From: an uncultured Prevotellaceae bacterium
GTDB lineage: Bacteria > Bacteroidota > Bacteroidia > Bacteroidales > Bacteroidaceae
DNA length: 11,231 bases
Assembly: GCA_937910905.1 (NCBI GenBank)
Contig: CALEPV010000046.1
Location: 1-11,231 of the forward strand
Direction of reading: 5' to 3'
Part shown: positions 1 to 7,681 of the stretch, in pieces
Layout of the letters: each line of letters starts with the position of its first letter
Position numbering within the stretch: position 1 is the stretch's first letter
The notes under the pieces: model-generated
Told to the model about the DNA's origin: nothing
The model's database searches: none
The model's input: the letters and a program-made list of their open reading frames with translations, nothing else
Position numbers and translations under genes: made by a program

Positions 1-46
1 TCTCGTTTCTTATAGAACGAAAACATCACGTTTTTAGTGTGGCTGG

Positions 47-199
47 TCACACGCGGTTATGCAGGTGACCCGCAATACCTACTATGAGATTCAAGCAGCA
101 GCCCTTGCCTTCACCGCTCATTATGCGGTTGGCTATGTATCCAATGAGCAGGCCTGTAAGTATTGGCCATGCCGTGAAAGTAGCAATGTGTCCTAGCAT
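47..199 (-). CDS. Short GlsB/YeaQ/YmgE-like membrane peptide, C-terminally truncated
   Basis: A 50-residue ORF begins at ATG 199, in the same frame as the preceding protease gene, whose TAA lies 12 bp upstream. Residues 12-44 carry the small-membrane-protein pattern of the GlsB/YeaQ/YmgE (transglycosylase-associated) family: a first helix (PILTGLLIGYIANRIM), a glycine-rich turn (SGEGKGC), then the start of a second helix (LNLIVGIAG). Family members are usually about 80 residues with two more hydrophobic stretches. Here the reading ends in GHLHNRV and a TGA, and neither alternative frame restores the missing helices, so the 3' part seems lost or replaced. The stop sits inside an inverted repeat (GGTCAC at 45-50, GTGACC at 65-70). 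The role is unknown; relatives are linked to envelope stress. It may be a remnant. The family call is a pattern judgement. Confidence 0.6.
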   Translation of the reverse strand: MLGHIATFTAWPILTGLLIGYIANRIMSGEGKGCCLNLIVGIAGHLHNRV

Positions 200-211
200 A
201 TTGTAACGTGA

Positions 212-859
212 TTAAAAGGGGAACCAGACAAAGGCGGCAGCATCCCATAGGGCGTGGCTCACGATGATGGCCAACAGATGCCTGGGCATCAGATAGTACA
301 GTCCTCCCCACAGGATTCCACAGGTCATAGCTGCCATGATGAGCATGAAGTTGCCACTGGGCAGATGCACACAGGTATAGACAGCTGTGGTGAGAACGAA
401 GGCCAACAAGGGTGAAAGGCGGGATGAAAGCGTACGCTGCACATATCCGCGCCAGAACAGTTCCTCGGCAGGACCTATGATCCATAGCAGCAACGCAGCT
501 ATCATGCTTGGGGACTGCCCTGACTTCATATTGTAAATAAGGTCAACTTGCGGACGTGCGAAGTCGAATAGCAGTTGCGACAGCTTGTTGCCAACCCAGA
601 ACACGCCCCAAAGCACTACTGCAATAGTGGCACCAAGTAATAGTTCATAAGCCCACCCCCAGCCCCTCCTAAAGGAGAAGAGATGAGTACTGAACGGGGT
701 GTCGCCAAAGGCAAATGCCATAGAGGTAAGGATGATGCCTGATGCCGTCATAGCCCACCAGAAGTTGAACCAATGGGCCGTCCAAGGCGAGAACATCAGG
801 AACCACAGCACAGCCGCTATGGCTACCGAGACATACAGATATGAACGTCGTGCTATCAT
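212..859 (-). CDS. CPBP-family intramembrane metalloprotease
   Basis: This is a 215-residue multi-pass inner-membrane protein with the three CPBP (Rce1/Abi, type II CAAX protease-like) motifs. The EExxxR motif is at E132-E133-R137 (AEELFWRGYVQ), a histidine follows at H165 (YTCVHLPSG), and HxxxD is at H202-D206 (SHALWDAA). These residues form the metal and catalytic site in the family. Hydrophobic segments lie at about 8-23, 35-50, 72-98, 119-130, 150-165, 171-190 and 194-213. The start is ATG 859, which shares an ATGA overlap with the stop of the upstream prenyltransferase, a sign of translational coupling. Bacterial members act in peptide maturation, bacteriocin immunity or unknown processing; the substrate cannot be read from sequence. 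Residues 62-70 are encoded by a GC-rich palindromic repeat described separately. The family call is firm, the function open. Confidence 0.88.
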   Translation of the reverse strand: MIARRSYLYVSVAIAAVLWFLMFSPWTAHWFNFWWAMTASGIILTSMAFAFGDTPFSTHLFSFRRGWGWAYELLLGATIAVVLWGVFWVGNKLSQLLFDFARPQVDLIYNMKSGQSPSMIAALLLWIIGPAEELFWRGYVQRTLSSRLSPLLAFVLTTAVYTCVHLPSGNFMLIMAAMTCGILWGGLYYLMPRHLLAIIVSHALWDAAAFVWFPF

Positions 860-1794
860 AGGGCTGCTACTATCAGTCCTATGATAAGCAGGAAACTGAA
901 CATCAGCTGCAGCTGCGCTGTCAGTTCATCGAGCTTAGCATATGACTGCTTGCCACCCCGCTTGTAGGCCAGCATGACGCGTGCATTCTTTACGGCTATA
1001 GGCATAGCGAGGAAAGCTATCCCCAGCCACCACGATTCCACACGGAAAGCCATTAGCCCAACAAGCCACAGGAATGGGCAGATGACCTCAAATGCATACA
1101 GCCATGCACCGAACTGTCGGCCAGTAAGCATTGGGAAGGTCTGAATGCCGGCACGATGGTCTGTCTCTATGTCGCGCACATTGTTGGCATGAAGAATGCC
1201 CACCGTGATGAGGCCTATGGGAACAGACAGCCACAGGACATCCCAATGGATAGAACCGGAAGCGATGAACGAGGTACCAGTCATAGGCAGCAGGGCATAG
1301 CAAAAGATTATTACAAGGTCACCCAGTGCTGCGTACTTCAGTCTTGGGTAAAGGAATGATAGCAGTATGCCGGCTATACCTATATATAACAATGTATAGG
1401 CACCGTTCCACCCAAAGGTTAGGCCTGTCAGCACTACAAGTGAGAGTCCGGCACATATAGCGATGATGTTAAGTCCCCACGACAGACGCTTGAACTCGGC
1501 AACGGTAAACATACCATCAACCAGGGTGCGCACACCATACGTGTCGGATGCATCCACACCGCTACGGTAGTCAGCGATGTCGCTCCACACGTTGCCTGCA
1601 GCATGGACGAGGATTATGTTGATGACAGCCCAAAGGGCAAACCACCAGTTGACGCTGATGCCATGACTCCACAGCCAAGCTACGGTAACCATCACAGGCA
1701 TAGTGGATGCAGGAAACGACCATGGTCGAGTGGCAATAATCCAGTCTTTGAGTGAATGAGTTGATGAGGCTTGAGAGATTGAGATTGAATCCAT
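856..1794 (-). CDS. menA: MenA-type prenyltransferase (1,4-dihydroxy-2-naphthoate octaprenyltransferase, UbiA superfamily)
   Basis: This 312-residue integral membrane protein of the UbiA superfamily probably attaches the polyprenyl tail to 1,4-dihydroxy-2-naphthoate in menaquinone synthesis. The N-terminal ATRPWSFPASTMPV (21-34) is the MenA substrate-entry pattern. The two aspartate-rich Mg-diphosphate motifs are clear: N68-V-W-S-D72-I-A-D75 followed by D81, and N204-N-V-R-D208-I-E-T-D212. Further hydrophobic helices run to the C-terminus, and length matches the family (about 290-310). ATG 1794 is the only start giving the normal N-terminus. The gene overlaps the protease gene downstream by 4 bp and lies 81 bp after the DUF5686 gene, a gap filled by a period-8 repeat. 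No other men genes are present. A UbiA enzyme with another aromatic acceptor is possible, but the motif spacing fits MenA best. Confidence 0.85.
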   Translation of the reverse strand: MDSISISQASSTHSLKDWIIATRPWSFPASTMPVMVTVAWLWSHGISVNWWFALWAVINIILVHAAGNVWSDIADYRSGVDASDTYGVRTLVDGMFTVAEFKRLSWGLNIIAICAGLSLVVLTGLTFGWNGAYTLLYIGIAGILLSFLYPRLKYAALGDLVIIFCYALLPMTGTSFIASGSIHWDVLWLSVPIGLITVGILHANNVRDIETDHRAGIQTFPMLTGRQFGAWLYAFEVICPFLWLVGLMAFRVESWWLGIAFLAMPIAVKNARVMLAYKRGGKQSYAKLDELTAQLQLMFSFLLIIGLIVAAL

Positions 1795-1806
1795 TTTCTT
1801 TGATGC

Positions 1807-1870
1807 TTAATTATTGTATGGTTACGTTATTACATAGTTGCGTTATCGCGTTATTACGTTATCTCGCTAT
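1807..1870 (-). repeat. Period-8 degenerate repeat array in the menA leader
   Basis: Eight consecutive 8-bp units fill most of the 81-bp gap between the DUF5686 gene and menA. On the plus strand the units are TTAATTAT, TGTATGGT, TACGTTAT, TACATAGT, TGCGTTAT, CGCGTTAT, TACGTTAT and CTCGCTAT, with consensus TACGTTAT (ATAACGTA in the menA sense). The central units match the consensus closely and the outer ones degenerate. I see no good TAnnTTTG promoter box in the gap, so menA is probably read through from upstream, though a weaker promoter is not excluded. Confidence 0.75.
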
Positions 1871-1875
1871 TATAA

Positions 1876-4263
1876 CTAGAAGTCAAAGTCCAGGCAGAAA
1901 CGGAAGCCATGCTTCTTCACGCCTGGGAAGTTCAGGTAGTTGAGTCGTCGTACATAGTCGATGCGAATAACCTTGAAAATGTTGTGCAATCCGATGTTCA
2001 GCTCCATGTATGGTGTGCTGCCCATGGGGTGGACTATTGATGTGCCATCACGCGACGGCATCTCAAACAGGAACGGGTCGCCTGGATGTTGAGCTGGGTC
2101 GTTGCGACTGCTGAGATAACCGTACATGGTCTTGAAGCCTATCACCTCACGCAGCTTTAGGTACTTGATTAGTGGCACACGATTGAGCAGCTTGCCAGAC
2201 AGGTCCCATTCCATATCCAACGTTGCATAGCGGTCGTTGATGAACTCCATGTTGCCTACAAGGTTGAACATATTGCGTGTGATGATATAGCTCTGGTTGG
2301 CCACAGGCATGATGAGCAACGGGAATGGTACACGGTTCCATTGCACCCCTCCCCTAGCCTGTATGTCGATGCGGCCATATGAATTGAGCCACAGGCGGCG
2401 ATAGATTGTCAGTTCGCTGAGATTGTAGTGATAGTCGGAACCGAGCATGCCGCTCACGCCGACAGTATGGGCAACGGTTATCACGGGATTGTTGTGATGT
2501 ACCACATGACGGCGCTGGCGCGTGGTGATAATCTCTTCGCCTGGTGCCCACCGTGCCGACACGGTGATATCGGATGTATTGATGTGATGCCTCATCTCAC
2601 CGCTGAGGGTGCGATAGAACAACGCCCCAGCAGGTGTCTGCCGCGTAGTCGAGAATTGCAGCTTGAGGTCTAGATGGTTGTTGGTCTCCAACTCGTAGCG
2701 TGCCAGCCACGAGCGGGTGAACATCATGTGGTCAACAGGCTGCCACCGCATGGACACCCACACGTTGTCCTTATCGCGACCGTTCTGCCACATCAGGTCG
2801 GAAGGGCTAGCCACCTCGTTGCGCCATTGTGCCGTGATACTATGGCGCGGAAACTCCATTGGTGAGTACTGTTTTCTCAGGAAGCTCCACTCGGCTTCAA
2901 CCATGCCGTACCACCGCTCGCTCTTCGTGCCATAGGCACCATAGCCCTTAAAGAAGAGATGCGGATGCAGATTGGCCGTTGTCTGTCCGCCTATGCGATA
3001 TCGGGTACCGTCTATGAAGTTGTCCGACACAGCAGTCATCACAGGTCCTATGTCGAAGCGGCTGTTGTCTGGCAGGGCGGTAGTCGAGGCGTAATTGCTC
3101 ACCAACGTGCGCAACACATACACCGGCACACTGCGGGACGACCTTCGCATCAGCTCATCCACCGTTCCTTGCAGCCGCGATTCGGCGATAGTCAGAGTGT
3201 CCGTACGATTGCGTTGCCAGAAGATGCTGTCGTCCACCTGTGACGTACCCTCGCGTCTATGTTCCGAAGGCATGAACATCACAGGCGGTATGCTGTCTGT
3301 GCTGAACTGAGAGTAGGTAGTAGTGCGGTGCAGCATCAGCGTCCTGTGCTTCTTCAGTATGCCCAGCTCTGCGAAGAGGTCGTCGGACTGTAGCACACGT
3401 TGTCCGTTGTGCAGGTCTGTGAACTTCTGCTGCAGCACCAGATTGTTCACGAAGTTGACAGATGAACGCAGCGGCAGGTTCAGCACACATTGCTGCACAC
3501 GGTAGGTGCTGTCATCAAGTATGTTGATTCGTCCTGAGAAGCCGAAGTCCTGTGGGTTCTGCGGAATGAAGTACAGGCGAATGACACGCTGGGCATCCAC
3601 CTCGACCGTATCCTGAATGAAGAACTGGAAGAACGATATTGCCGCCCTGGATGACAGCGGACTCGTAAACTGTCGCTCCAGCAGATTGATTGTGTTGTCG
3701 TAGACGTTCACATCGGTGAACACACTACGCAGTATGGTGTTCATAATGTCGCCATTCGGCACTAGATCCATGATGCCCACATCGTTGGTGCCCAACGTAT
3801 AGTTGCGTTCCAGCTCGGGGCTGCGGCGATAGAGATGCTTCGATGCCGTCTCGCTGTAGGAGAACGGCAGTATGTACTTGCCCGTCTGCGGGCAGTACTC
3901 TATCTGCCTTTTGAGCATCGGGTGCTGTAGCAACGCGAATGTATCAGCTAGCCCTTGCGTGATGTTGTTCAGCGCAAAGGTCATCCGCTGATACCGGTGA
4001 TACTGTATGTAGTCGTTGTTGTGCAGATTGTGATCTCCCTTTGCTGCTATGACCTTGCGCATCAGCTCAACCGCAGGATTGCCCTTGCGTTTGTAGCGCT
4101 GATGTTTGGGCTTGACGTCCACCTGTCGCAACGTGTGCTCACGCATCTGTTCCTGCGCAGAGAGTTGAGAGTTGAAAGTTGAGAGTTGGAAGTTGAAAGA
4201 CAGAGCTATGCCTATCAGAATGACTCTGCATAGTCTGTACGGTATAATCCTATCTGCTTTCAT
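1876..4263 (-). CDS. DUF5686-family outer-membrane protein
   Basis: A 795-residue exported protein of the Bacteroidota family DUF5686. Residues 1-36 look like a signal peptide: basic start, hydrophobic core VILIGIALSF, cleavage probably near SAQ (35-37). The conserved family region begins at about 61 with GNPAVELMRKVI, followed by YIQYHRYQRMTFALNNI and DFGFSGRINILDDSTYRVQ. The last third alternates polar and hydrophobic residues like a beta-barrel and ends in CLDFDF, a terminal aromatic typical of an outer-membrane insertion signal. Many relatives carry a CarboxypepD_reg-like domain before DUF5686; here only about 25 residues separate the signal peptide from the family region, so that domain is absent. 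The function of the family is not established. The gene starts 36 bp after nadC. Heptamer repeats lie on both sides of the start codon, and one set encodes signal-peptide residues of about 24-35. Confidence 0.82.
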   Translation of the reverse strand: MKADRIIPYRLCRVILIGIALSFNFQLSTFNSQLSAQEQMREHTLRQVDVKPKHQRYKRKGNPAVELMRKVIAAKGDHNLHNNDYIQYHRYQRMTFALNNITQGLADTFALLQHPMLKRQIEYCPQTGKYILPFSYSETASKHLYRRSPELERNYTLGTNDVGIMDLVPNGDIMNTILRSVFTDVNVYDNTINLLERQFTSPLSSRAAISFFQFFIQDTVEVDAQRVIRLYFIPQNPQDFGFSGRINILDDSTYRVQQCVLNLPLRSSVNFVNNLVLQQKFTDLHNGQRVLQSDDLFAELGILKKHRTLMLHRTTTYSQFSTDSIPPVMFMPSEHRREGTSQVDDSIFWQRNRTDTLTIAESRLQGTVDELMRRSSRSVPVYVLRTLVSNYASTTALPDNSRFDIGPVMTAVSDNFIDGTRYRIGGQTTANLHPHLFFKGYGAYGTKSERWYGMVEAEWSFLRKQYSPMEFPRHSITAQWRNEVASPSDLMWQNGRDKDNVWVSMRWQPVDHMMFTRSWLARYELETNNHLDLKLQFSTTRQTPAGALFYRTLSGEMRHHINTSDITVSARWAPGEEIITTRQRRHVVHHNNPVITVAHTVGVSGMLGSDYHYNLSELTIYRRLWLNSYGRIDIQARGGVQWNRVPFPLLIMPVANQSYIITRNMFNLVGNMEFINDRYATLDMEWDLSGKLLNRVPLIKYLKLREVIGFKTMYGYLSSRNDPAQHPGDPFLFEMPSRDGTSIVHPMGSTPYMELNIGLHNIFKVIRIDYVRRLNYLNFPGVKKHGFRFCLDFDF
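4161..4195 (+). repeat. Five heptamer units (AGAGTTG) inside the DUF5686 signal-peptide coding sequence
   Basis: Plus-strand units are AGAGTTG, AGAGTTG, AAAGTTG, AGAGTTG and GAAGTTG, head to tail without spacing. On the coding strand they read CAACTCT-type units and encode signal-peptide residues of about 24-35. The array is inverted relative to a second set of the same unit at 4268-4296. Confidence 0.8.
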
Positions 4264-4267
4264 ATTT

Positions 4268-4296
4268 CAGCTTTCAACTCTCAACCTCTCAACTCT
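4268..4296 (-). repeat. Four heptamer-like units (AGAGTTG) between nadC and the DUF5686 gene
   Basis: Read on the minus strand, the gap holds AGAGTTG, AGAGGTTG, AGAGTTG and AAAGCTG, starting just after the nadC stop and ending 4 bp before the DUF5686 ATG. The orientation is opposite to the array at 4161-4195, so in the transcript the two sets are complementary and could pair around the start codon. Confidence 0.75.
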
Positions 4297-4299
4297 ACC

Positions 4300-5148
4300 C
4301 TAGCACGCCTTAAAGCTCATGTCTAGCCCCTTGACACTATGTGTGAGGGCACCTACTGAGATGAAGTCTACACCCGCCTCGGCATAGTCGCGAAGAGTGT
4401 CGAAAGTGATGCCGCCGCTCGATTCGGTCTCGAAGCGTCCGGCTATCAGCTCAACGGCTTTCTTGGTATCGGGCACGCTGAAGTTGTCGAGCATGATGCG
4501 GTTCACACCACCTATGGCCAGCACACGGTTCAGCTCGTCGAAGTTGCGAACCTCTATCTCTATCTTCAGGTCCTTACCCTTGGCCTTGAGATACTCGTGG
4601 CAACGGTTGATGGCATTCTCTATGCCTCCTGCGAAGTCCACATGGTTGTCCTTGAGCAGAATCATATCGAAGAGGCCTATGCGATGGTTCGTGCCTCCGC
4701 CAATCTTCACAGCTTCCTTTTCCAGCATTCGCATACCTGGAGTTGTCTTGCGGGTGTCGAGCACACGTGTGTGTGTGCCTTCGAGCCGACGCACATAACG
4801 GTTGGTCATCGTGGCTATACCCGACATACGCTGCATGATGTTCAGCATCAGTCGTTCAGTCTGCAGCAGGCTCTGCATACGGCCTGTGACAATCATGGCT
4901 ATATCGCCTGGCTTCACGTGTGTGCCGTCGCCCATCAGCACCTCGACCTTCATTTCGGGGTCGAAACGGTGGAACACTTCTTTGGCAATCTCAACGCCAG
5001 CCAGTATGCCCTCCTCCTTTATCAGCAGGTGGCTCTTGCCCATAGCATCGGTAGGAATGCAACATAGAGTTGTGTGGTCGCCATCACCTATGTCCTCAGC
5101 AAATGCGAGGTCTATCAGGCGGTCATTAAGTTCTTCTACGGTTAACAT
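4300..5148 (-). CDS. nadC: Quinolinate phosphoribosyltransferase (nicotinate-nucleotide pyrophosphorylase, carboxylating)
   Basis: The enzyme converts quinolinate and PRPP to nicotinate mononucleotide, CO2 and pyrophosphate in de novo NAD synthesis, in the cytoplasm. The 282-residue product has normal family length and all signature blocks: TERLMLNIMQRMSGIAT (97-113), DTRKTTPGMR (131-140), VKIGGGTNHRIGLFD (147-161), the K166-D-N-H loop, E199 and D221-N222 in the barrel, and SSGGI (243-247) with SVGALTH (264-270) for phosphate binding. ATG 5148 (MLTVEELNDRLIDLAFAEDIG) is chosen because the open frame upstream of it encodes no family sequence and runs antisense into the permease gene. It starts 32 bp after the permease stop, and that gap has a weak period-8 repeat character. 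nadA and nadB are not in the window. Confidence 0.95.
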   Translation of the reverse strand: MLTVEELNDRLIDLAFAEDIGDGDHTTLCCIPTDAMGKSHLLIKEEGILAGVEIAKEVFHRFDPEMKVEVLMGDGTHVKPGDIAMIVTGRMQSLLQTERLMLNIMQRMSGIATMTNRYVRRLEGTHTRVLDTRKTTPGMRMLEKEAVKIGGGTNHRIGLFDMILLKDNHVDFAGGIENAINRCHEYLKAKGKDLKIEIEVRNFDELNRVLAIGGVNRIMLDNFSVPDTKKAVELIAGRFETESSGGITFDTLRDYAEAGVDFISVGALTHSVKGLDMSFKAC

Positions 5149-5180
5149 GACAGGTTGTTTATAGGTTATGTATTCTGTTA

Positions 5181-6431
5181 TTACTCGAACCTCATCACTT
5201 CTGCCGGATGCACGCGGCTTATGAGATATGTAGGTATGATGAGCATCAAGGTCGATATGGTGAATGTAGCTATGTTCAGCAAGATAAGCAGCAGCCATGG
5301 GAATTCTATCGGAACGGCGTTGACGTAGTAGGTAGCGGCATCCAGTCTTATCAAGCCCGTCTGCTGTTGCAGCAGGGCCAGTCCTATGCCCAGCACATTG
5401 CCTATTAGCATACCACGCCCTACAAGCATCATGGCCAGATGCAGGAATATGCGTCGCAGCTGTCCGCCCGTTGTGCCCAGCGACTTCATTACGGCTATGA
5501 AGCGTGTGCGTTCCAGTATGATAATCAGCAGGCCAGCTATCATGGTGAACACACCCAGAGCCGTCATCAGTATCAGTATGACCCACACATTGGTGTCCAG
5601 CAGCTCCAGCCACTGGAAAATGCTGGGGTACTTCTCCTGTGCCGTTTCGGCTGCATAGGTCTGTCCATACTGGTCGCGTGTGCGGTTCACTGCCGATACC
5701 ACTTCCAGGTCTGTCTCTACCGTTCGGTCGAAGTCGGCCAGCAGCAGCTCCACACCCGAACACTGGTCGCTTTCCCATCCATTGAGCTGACGGCTGGTCA
5801 GCAGGTCGGTAATCACTATGTGCTCATCGAAGTCCTTTATATACGTCTGGTATATGCCTGCAACTGTGAATCGCCGTATCTTGGGTGTCTCCGCAAAGAA
5901 GTAGGCATAGATGCGCGAGCCTACTGCCAGATGCAGGTCGGACGCTATGAGCTGCGACACCACTATCTCATTCGTAGCCTTGCCCTCTGCCGTGAAGCGT
6001 AGCAGATGCCCTGCTACAAGATGCGATGCCAGGAAGGTTGTGTCGTACTCCTCGGCCAGGCCTCTGAGCAGAACTGCCTTGAACGCATCGTCGGTCTTTA
6101 GCATACCGGCTTTGGTACAGAAGCGCTGCACGTGCTGCACGTTGTCTATAGCTGCAAGGCGGTGAATTAGGGCTGTGTCCACCTGTATGGGCTGGCTCTC
6201 TGCCTGATGCAGCGAGTTGTAGTTCACCACCTCTATGGCTCCACCAAAGCCTACTACCTTGTTCTTTATCTCATCCTTGAAGCCCCTGATGATGCACAGC
6301 GACAGTATCATCACCATCAGCCCCACAGCCACACCCCACATGGCAATCTGTACTGCCGGCCTCACCAGACGATGTCCTTCGTCCGTCTGGTCGCCAAACA
6401 AACGCCGTGCTATGGTGAACTCAAAGGACAT
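5181..6431 (-). CDS. FtsX/LolE-family ABC transporter permease
   Basis: A 416-residue inner-membrane permease of the FtsX superfamily with the LolC/LolE layout: a short cytoplasmic start (SFEFTIARRLF), TM1 at about 26-48, a large periplasmic domain (about 50-280), then TM2 at 281-305, TM3 at 331-354 and TM4 at 379-402. The cytoplasmic stretch RFIAVMKSLGTTGGQLRRIF (310-329) is the typical coupling region after TM2, and the C-terminus VHPAEVMRFE matches the family ending (PAEVLRYE). Such permeases release lipoproteins from the inner membrane with a LolD ATPase, but no ATPase gene is adjacent, so the partner must be elsewhere. The chosen start, ATG 6431, overlaps the aminotransferase gene by 11 bp; an upstream in-frame start adds a 15-residue stretch unlike the family. 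Confidence 0.85.
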   Translation of the reverse strand: MSFEFTIARRLFGDQTDEGHRLVRPAVQIAMWGVAVGLMVMILSLCIIRGFKDEIKNKVVGFGGAIEVVNYNSLHQAESQPIQVDTALIHRLAAIDNVQHVQRFCTKAGMLKTDDAFKAVLLRGLAEEYDTTFLASHLVAGHLLRFTAEGKATNEIVVSQLIASDLHLAVGSRIYAYFFAETPKIRRFTVAGIYQTYIKDFDEHIVITDLLTSRQLNGWESDQCSGVELLLADFDRTVETDLEVVSAVNRTRDQYGQTYAAETAQEKYPSIFQWLELLDTNVWVILILMTALGVFTMIAGLLIIILERTRFIAVMKSLGTTGGQLRRIFLHLAMMLVGRGMLIGNVLGIGLALLQQQTGLIRLDAATYYVNAVPIEFPWLLLILLNIATFTISTLMLIIPTYLISRVHPAEVMRFE

Positions 6432-7620
6432 GTCCTGGATATGCTTCAAGAGCCTTTTGCAGTACGAACAGTGCACGCATCAGGTCCTCCTTCTTCAGCA
6501 CATACGCCAGTCGGACCTCATTGTAGCCTAACCCCGGAGTCGTATAGAAGCCTGCAGCAGGAGCCATCATCACGGTTTCGCCCTCGTAGTTGAAGTCGCG
6601 CAGGCACCAGGCACAGAACTCCTCTGCGTTGTCCACTGGCAGCTTGGCCACCGTGTAGAACGCACCCATCGGTATTGGGCTGTACACTCCTGGTATACGG
6701 TTCAAGCCGTCAATGAGGCACTTACGGCGCTCCACATACTCGTCGTACACATCCAGTGCATACTCGTCGCCTGCATCCAGCGATGCTTCTGCTGCTATCT
6801 GGCCTATCAGAGGCGGCGACAGGCGTGCCTGACAGAACTTCATCACTGCCTTGCGCACCTCGGAGTTCTTTGTGATGAGCGCGCCTATGCGAATGCCGCA
6901 CTCGGAGTAGCGCTTCGACACGGAGTCTATCAGCACCACATTGTTCTCTATGCCTTCCAGATGGCAGGCCGAAATGTAGGGCGAACCCGTATAGATGAAC
7001 TCGCGGTACACCTCGTCGGAGAACAGATAGAGGTCGTACTTCTTCACCAAATCGCGTATCTGGTTCATCTCGCGACGTGTGTAGAGGTAGCCTGTCGGGT
7101 TGTTGGGATTGCAGATCAGTATGGCACGTGTGCGCTCATTGATCAGCTCCTCGAACTTTTCTACTTTCGGCAGCGAGAAGCCTTCCTCTATGGTGGTCGT
7201 GACGGTACGTATCACAGCGCCTGCGCTGATGGCAAAGGCCATATAGTTGGCATAGGCGGGTTCCGGCACTATTATCTCATCGCCGGGATTAAGGCACGAG
7301 AGGAAGGCGAACAGCACAGCCTCCGAGCCGCCGCTGGTGATGATTATGTCGTCTGGCGTTACCGATATATTATACTTCGCATAGTAGCCCACCAGCTTCT
7401 CCCTGTAGCTCAGATAGCCCTGCGAAGGCGAGTACTCCAGTATGGTGCGGTCTATGCCGCGTATCGCATCCAGCGCAGCCTTCGGAGTCGGCAGGTCGGG
7501 CTGACCGATATTCAGATGATATACGTGTATGCCCCTGGCTTTGGCTGCATTGGCCAAAGGGGCGAGCTTTCGGATTGGAGAGGCGGGCATCTCGTGTCCG
7601 CGTACAGATATCTGTGGCAT
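6421..7620 (-). CDS. Pyridoxal-phosphate-dependent class I/II aminotransferase
   Basis: A 399-residue fold-type I aminotransferase of the AspC-like class I/II group, cytoplasmic. Visible active-site features are SGGSEA (96-101, cofactor phosphate), the aromatic at Y123, NPNNPTG (171-177, N171), D202 with Y205 (LFSDEVYREF, pyridine ring contact), the Schiff-base lysine K236 in DSVSKRYSECGIRIG with R244, and R370 in YNEVRLAYV for the substrate carboxylate. The N-terminal HLNIGQPDLPTP (35-46) is also standard. Substrate cannot be assigned from the sequence; aspartate or aromatic amino acids are usual for this group. ATG 7620 is chosen because family sequence starts there and upstream codons run through a probable promoter. 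It is the first gene of the minus-strand run and is transcribed divergently from purU. Confidence 0.9.
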   Translation of the reverse strand: MPQISVRGHEMPASPIRKLAPLANAAKARGIHVYHLNIGQPDLPTPKAALDAIRGIDRTILEYSPSQGYLSYREKLVGYYAKYNISVTPDDIIITSGGSEAVLFAFLSCLNPGDEIIVPEPAYANYMAFAISAGAVIRTVTTTIEEGFSLPKVEKFEELINERTRAILICNPNNPTGYLYTRREMNQIRDLVKKYDLYLFSDEVYREFIYTGSPYISACHLEGIENNVVLIDSVSKRYSECGIRIGALITKNSEVRKAVMKFCQARLSPPLIGQIAAEASLDAGDEYALDVYDEYVERRKCLIDGLNRIPGVYSPIPMGAFYTVAKLPVDNAEEFCAWCLRDFNYEGETVMMAPAAGFYTTPGLGYNEVRLAYVLKKEDLMRALFVLQKALEAYPGHVL

Positions 7621-7655
7621 GATTGTGTGTTCTGTGTCGTTTCCGTATTTGGCCA

Positions 7656-7663
7656 CAAAGGTA
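7656..7663 (-). promoter_or_regulatory. Probable -7 box (TACCTTTG) for the minus-strand operon
   Basis: On the minus strand TACCTTTG matches the Bacteroidota -7 consensus TAnnTTTG exactly and lies 35 bp before the aminotransferase ATG, giving a predicted leader of about 30 nt. The expected -33 position (about 7684-7687) reads CGCA and does not match TTTG, so the call rests on the -7 box and its position. Confidence 0.5.
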
Positions 7664-7681
7664 GGCAAAATGTGGTAAAAG

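Noticed and set aside
111..485. 124-residue minus-strand ORF overlapping the protease and GlsB-like genes
   Set aside because: Out of frame with two supported genes and rich in His and Cys without any family pattern.
5149..5778. N-terminal extension of the nadC frame up to 5778
   Set aside because: The extra 210 residues have no NadC similarity and lie over the permease coding sequence in another frame; NadC of normal length starts at 5148.
6432..6476. Longer permease start with 15 extra residues
   Set aside because: The family N-terminus (SFEFTIARRLF) begins at ATG 6431 and the extension only runs deeper into the aminotransferase gene.
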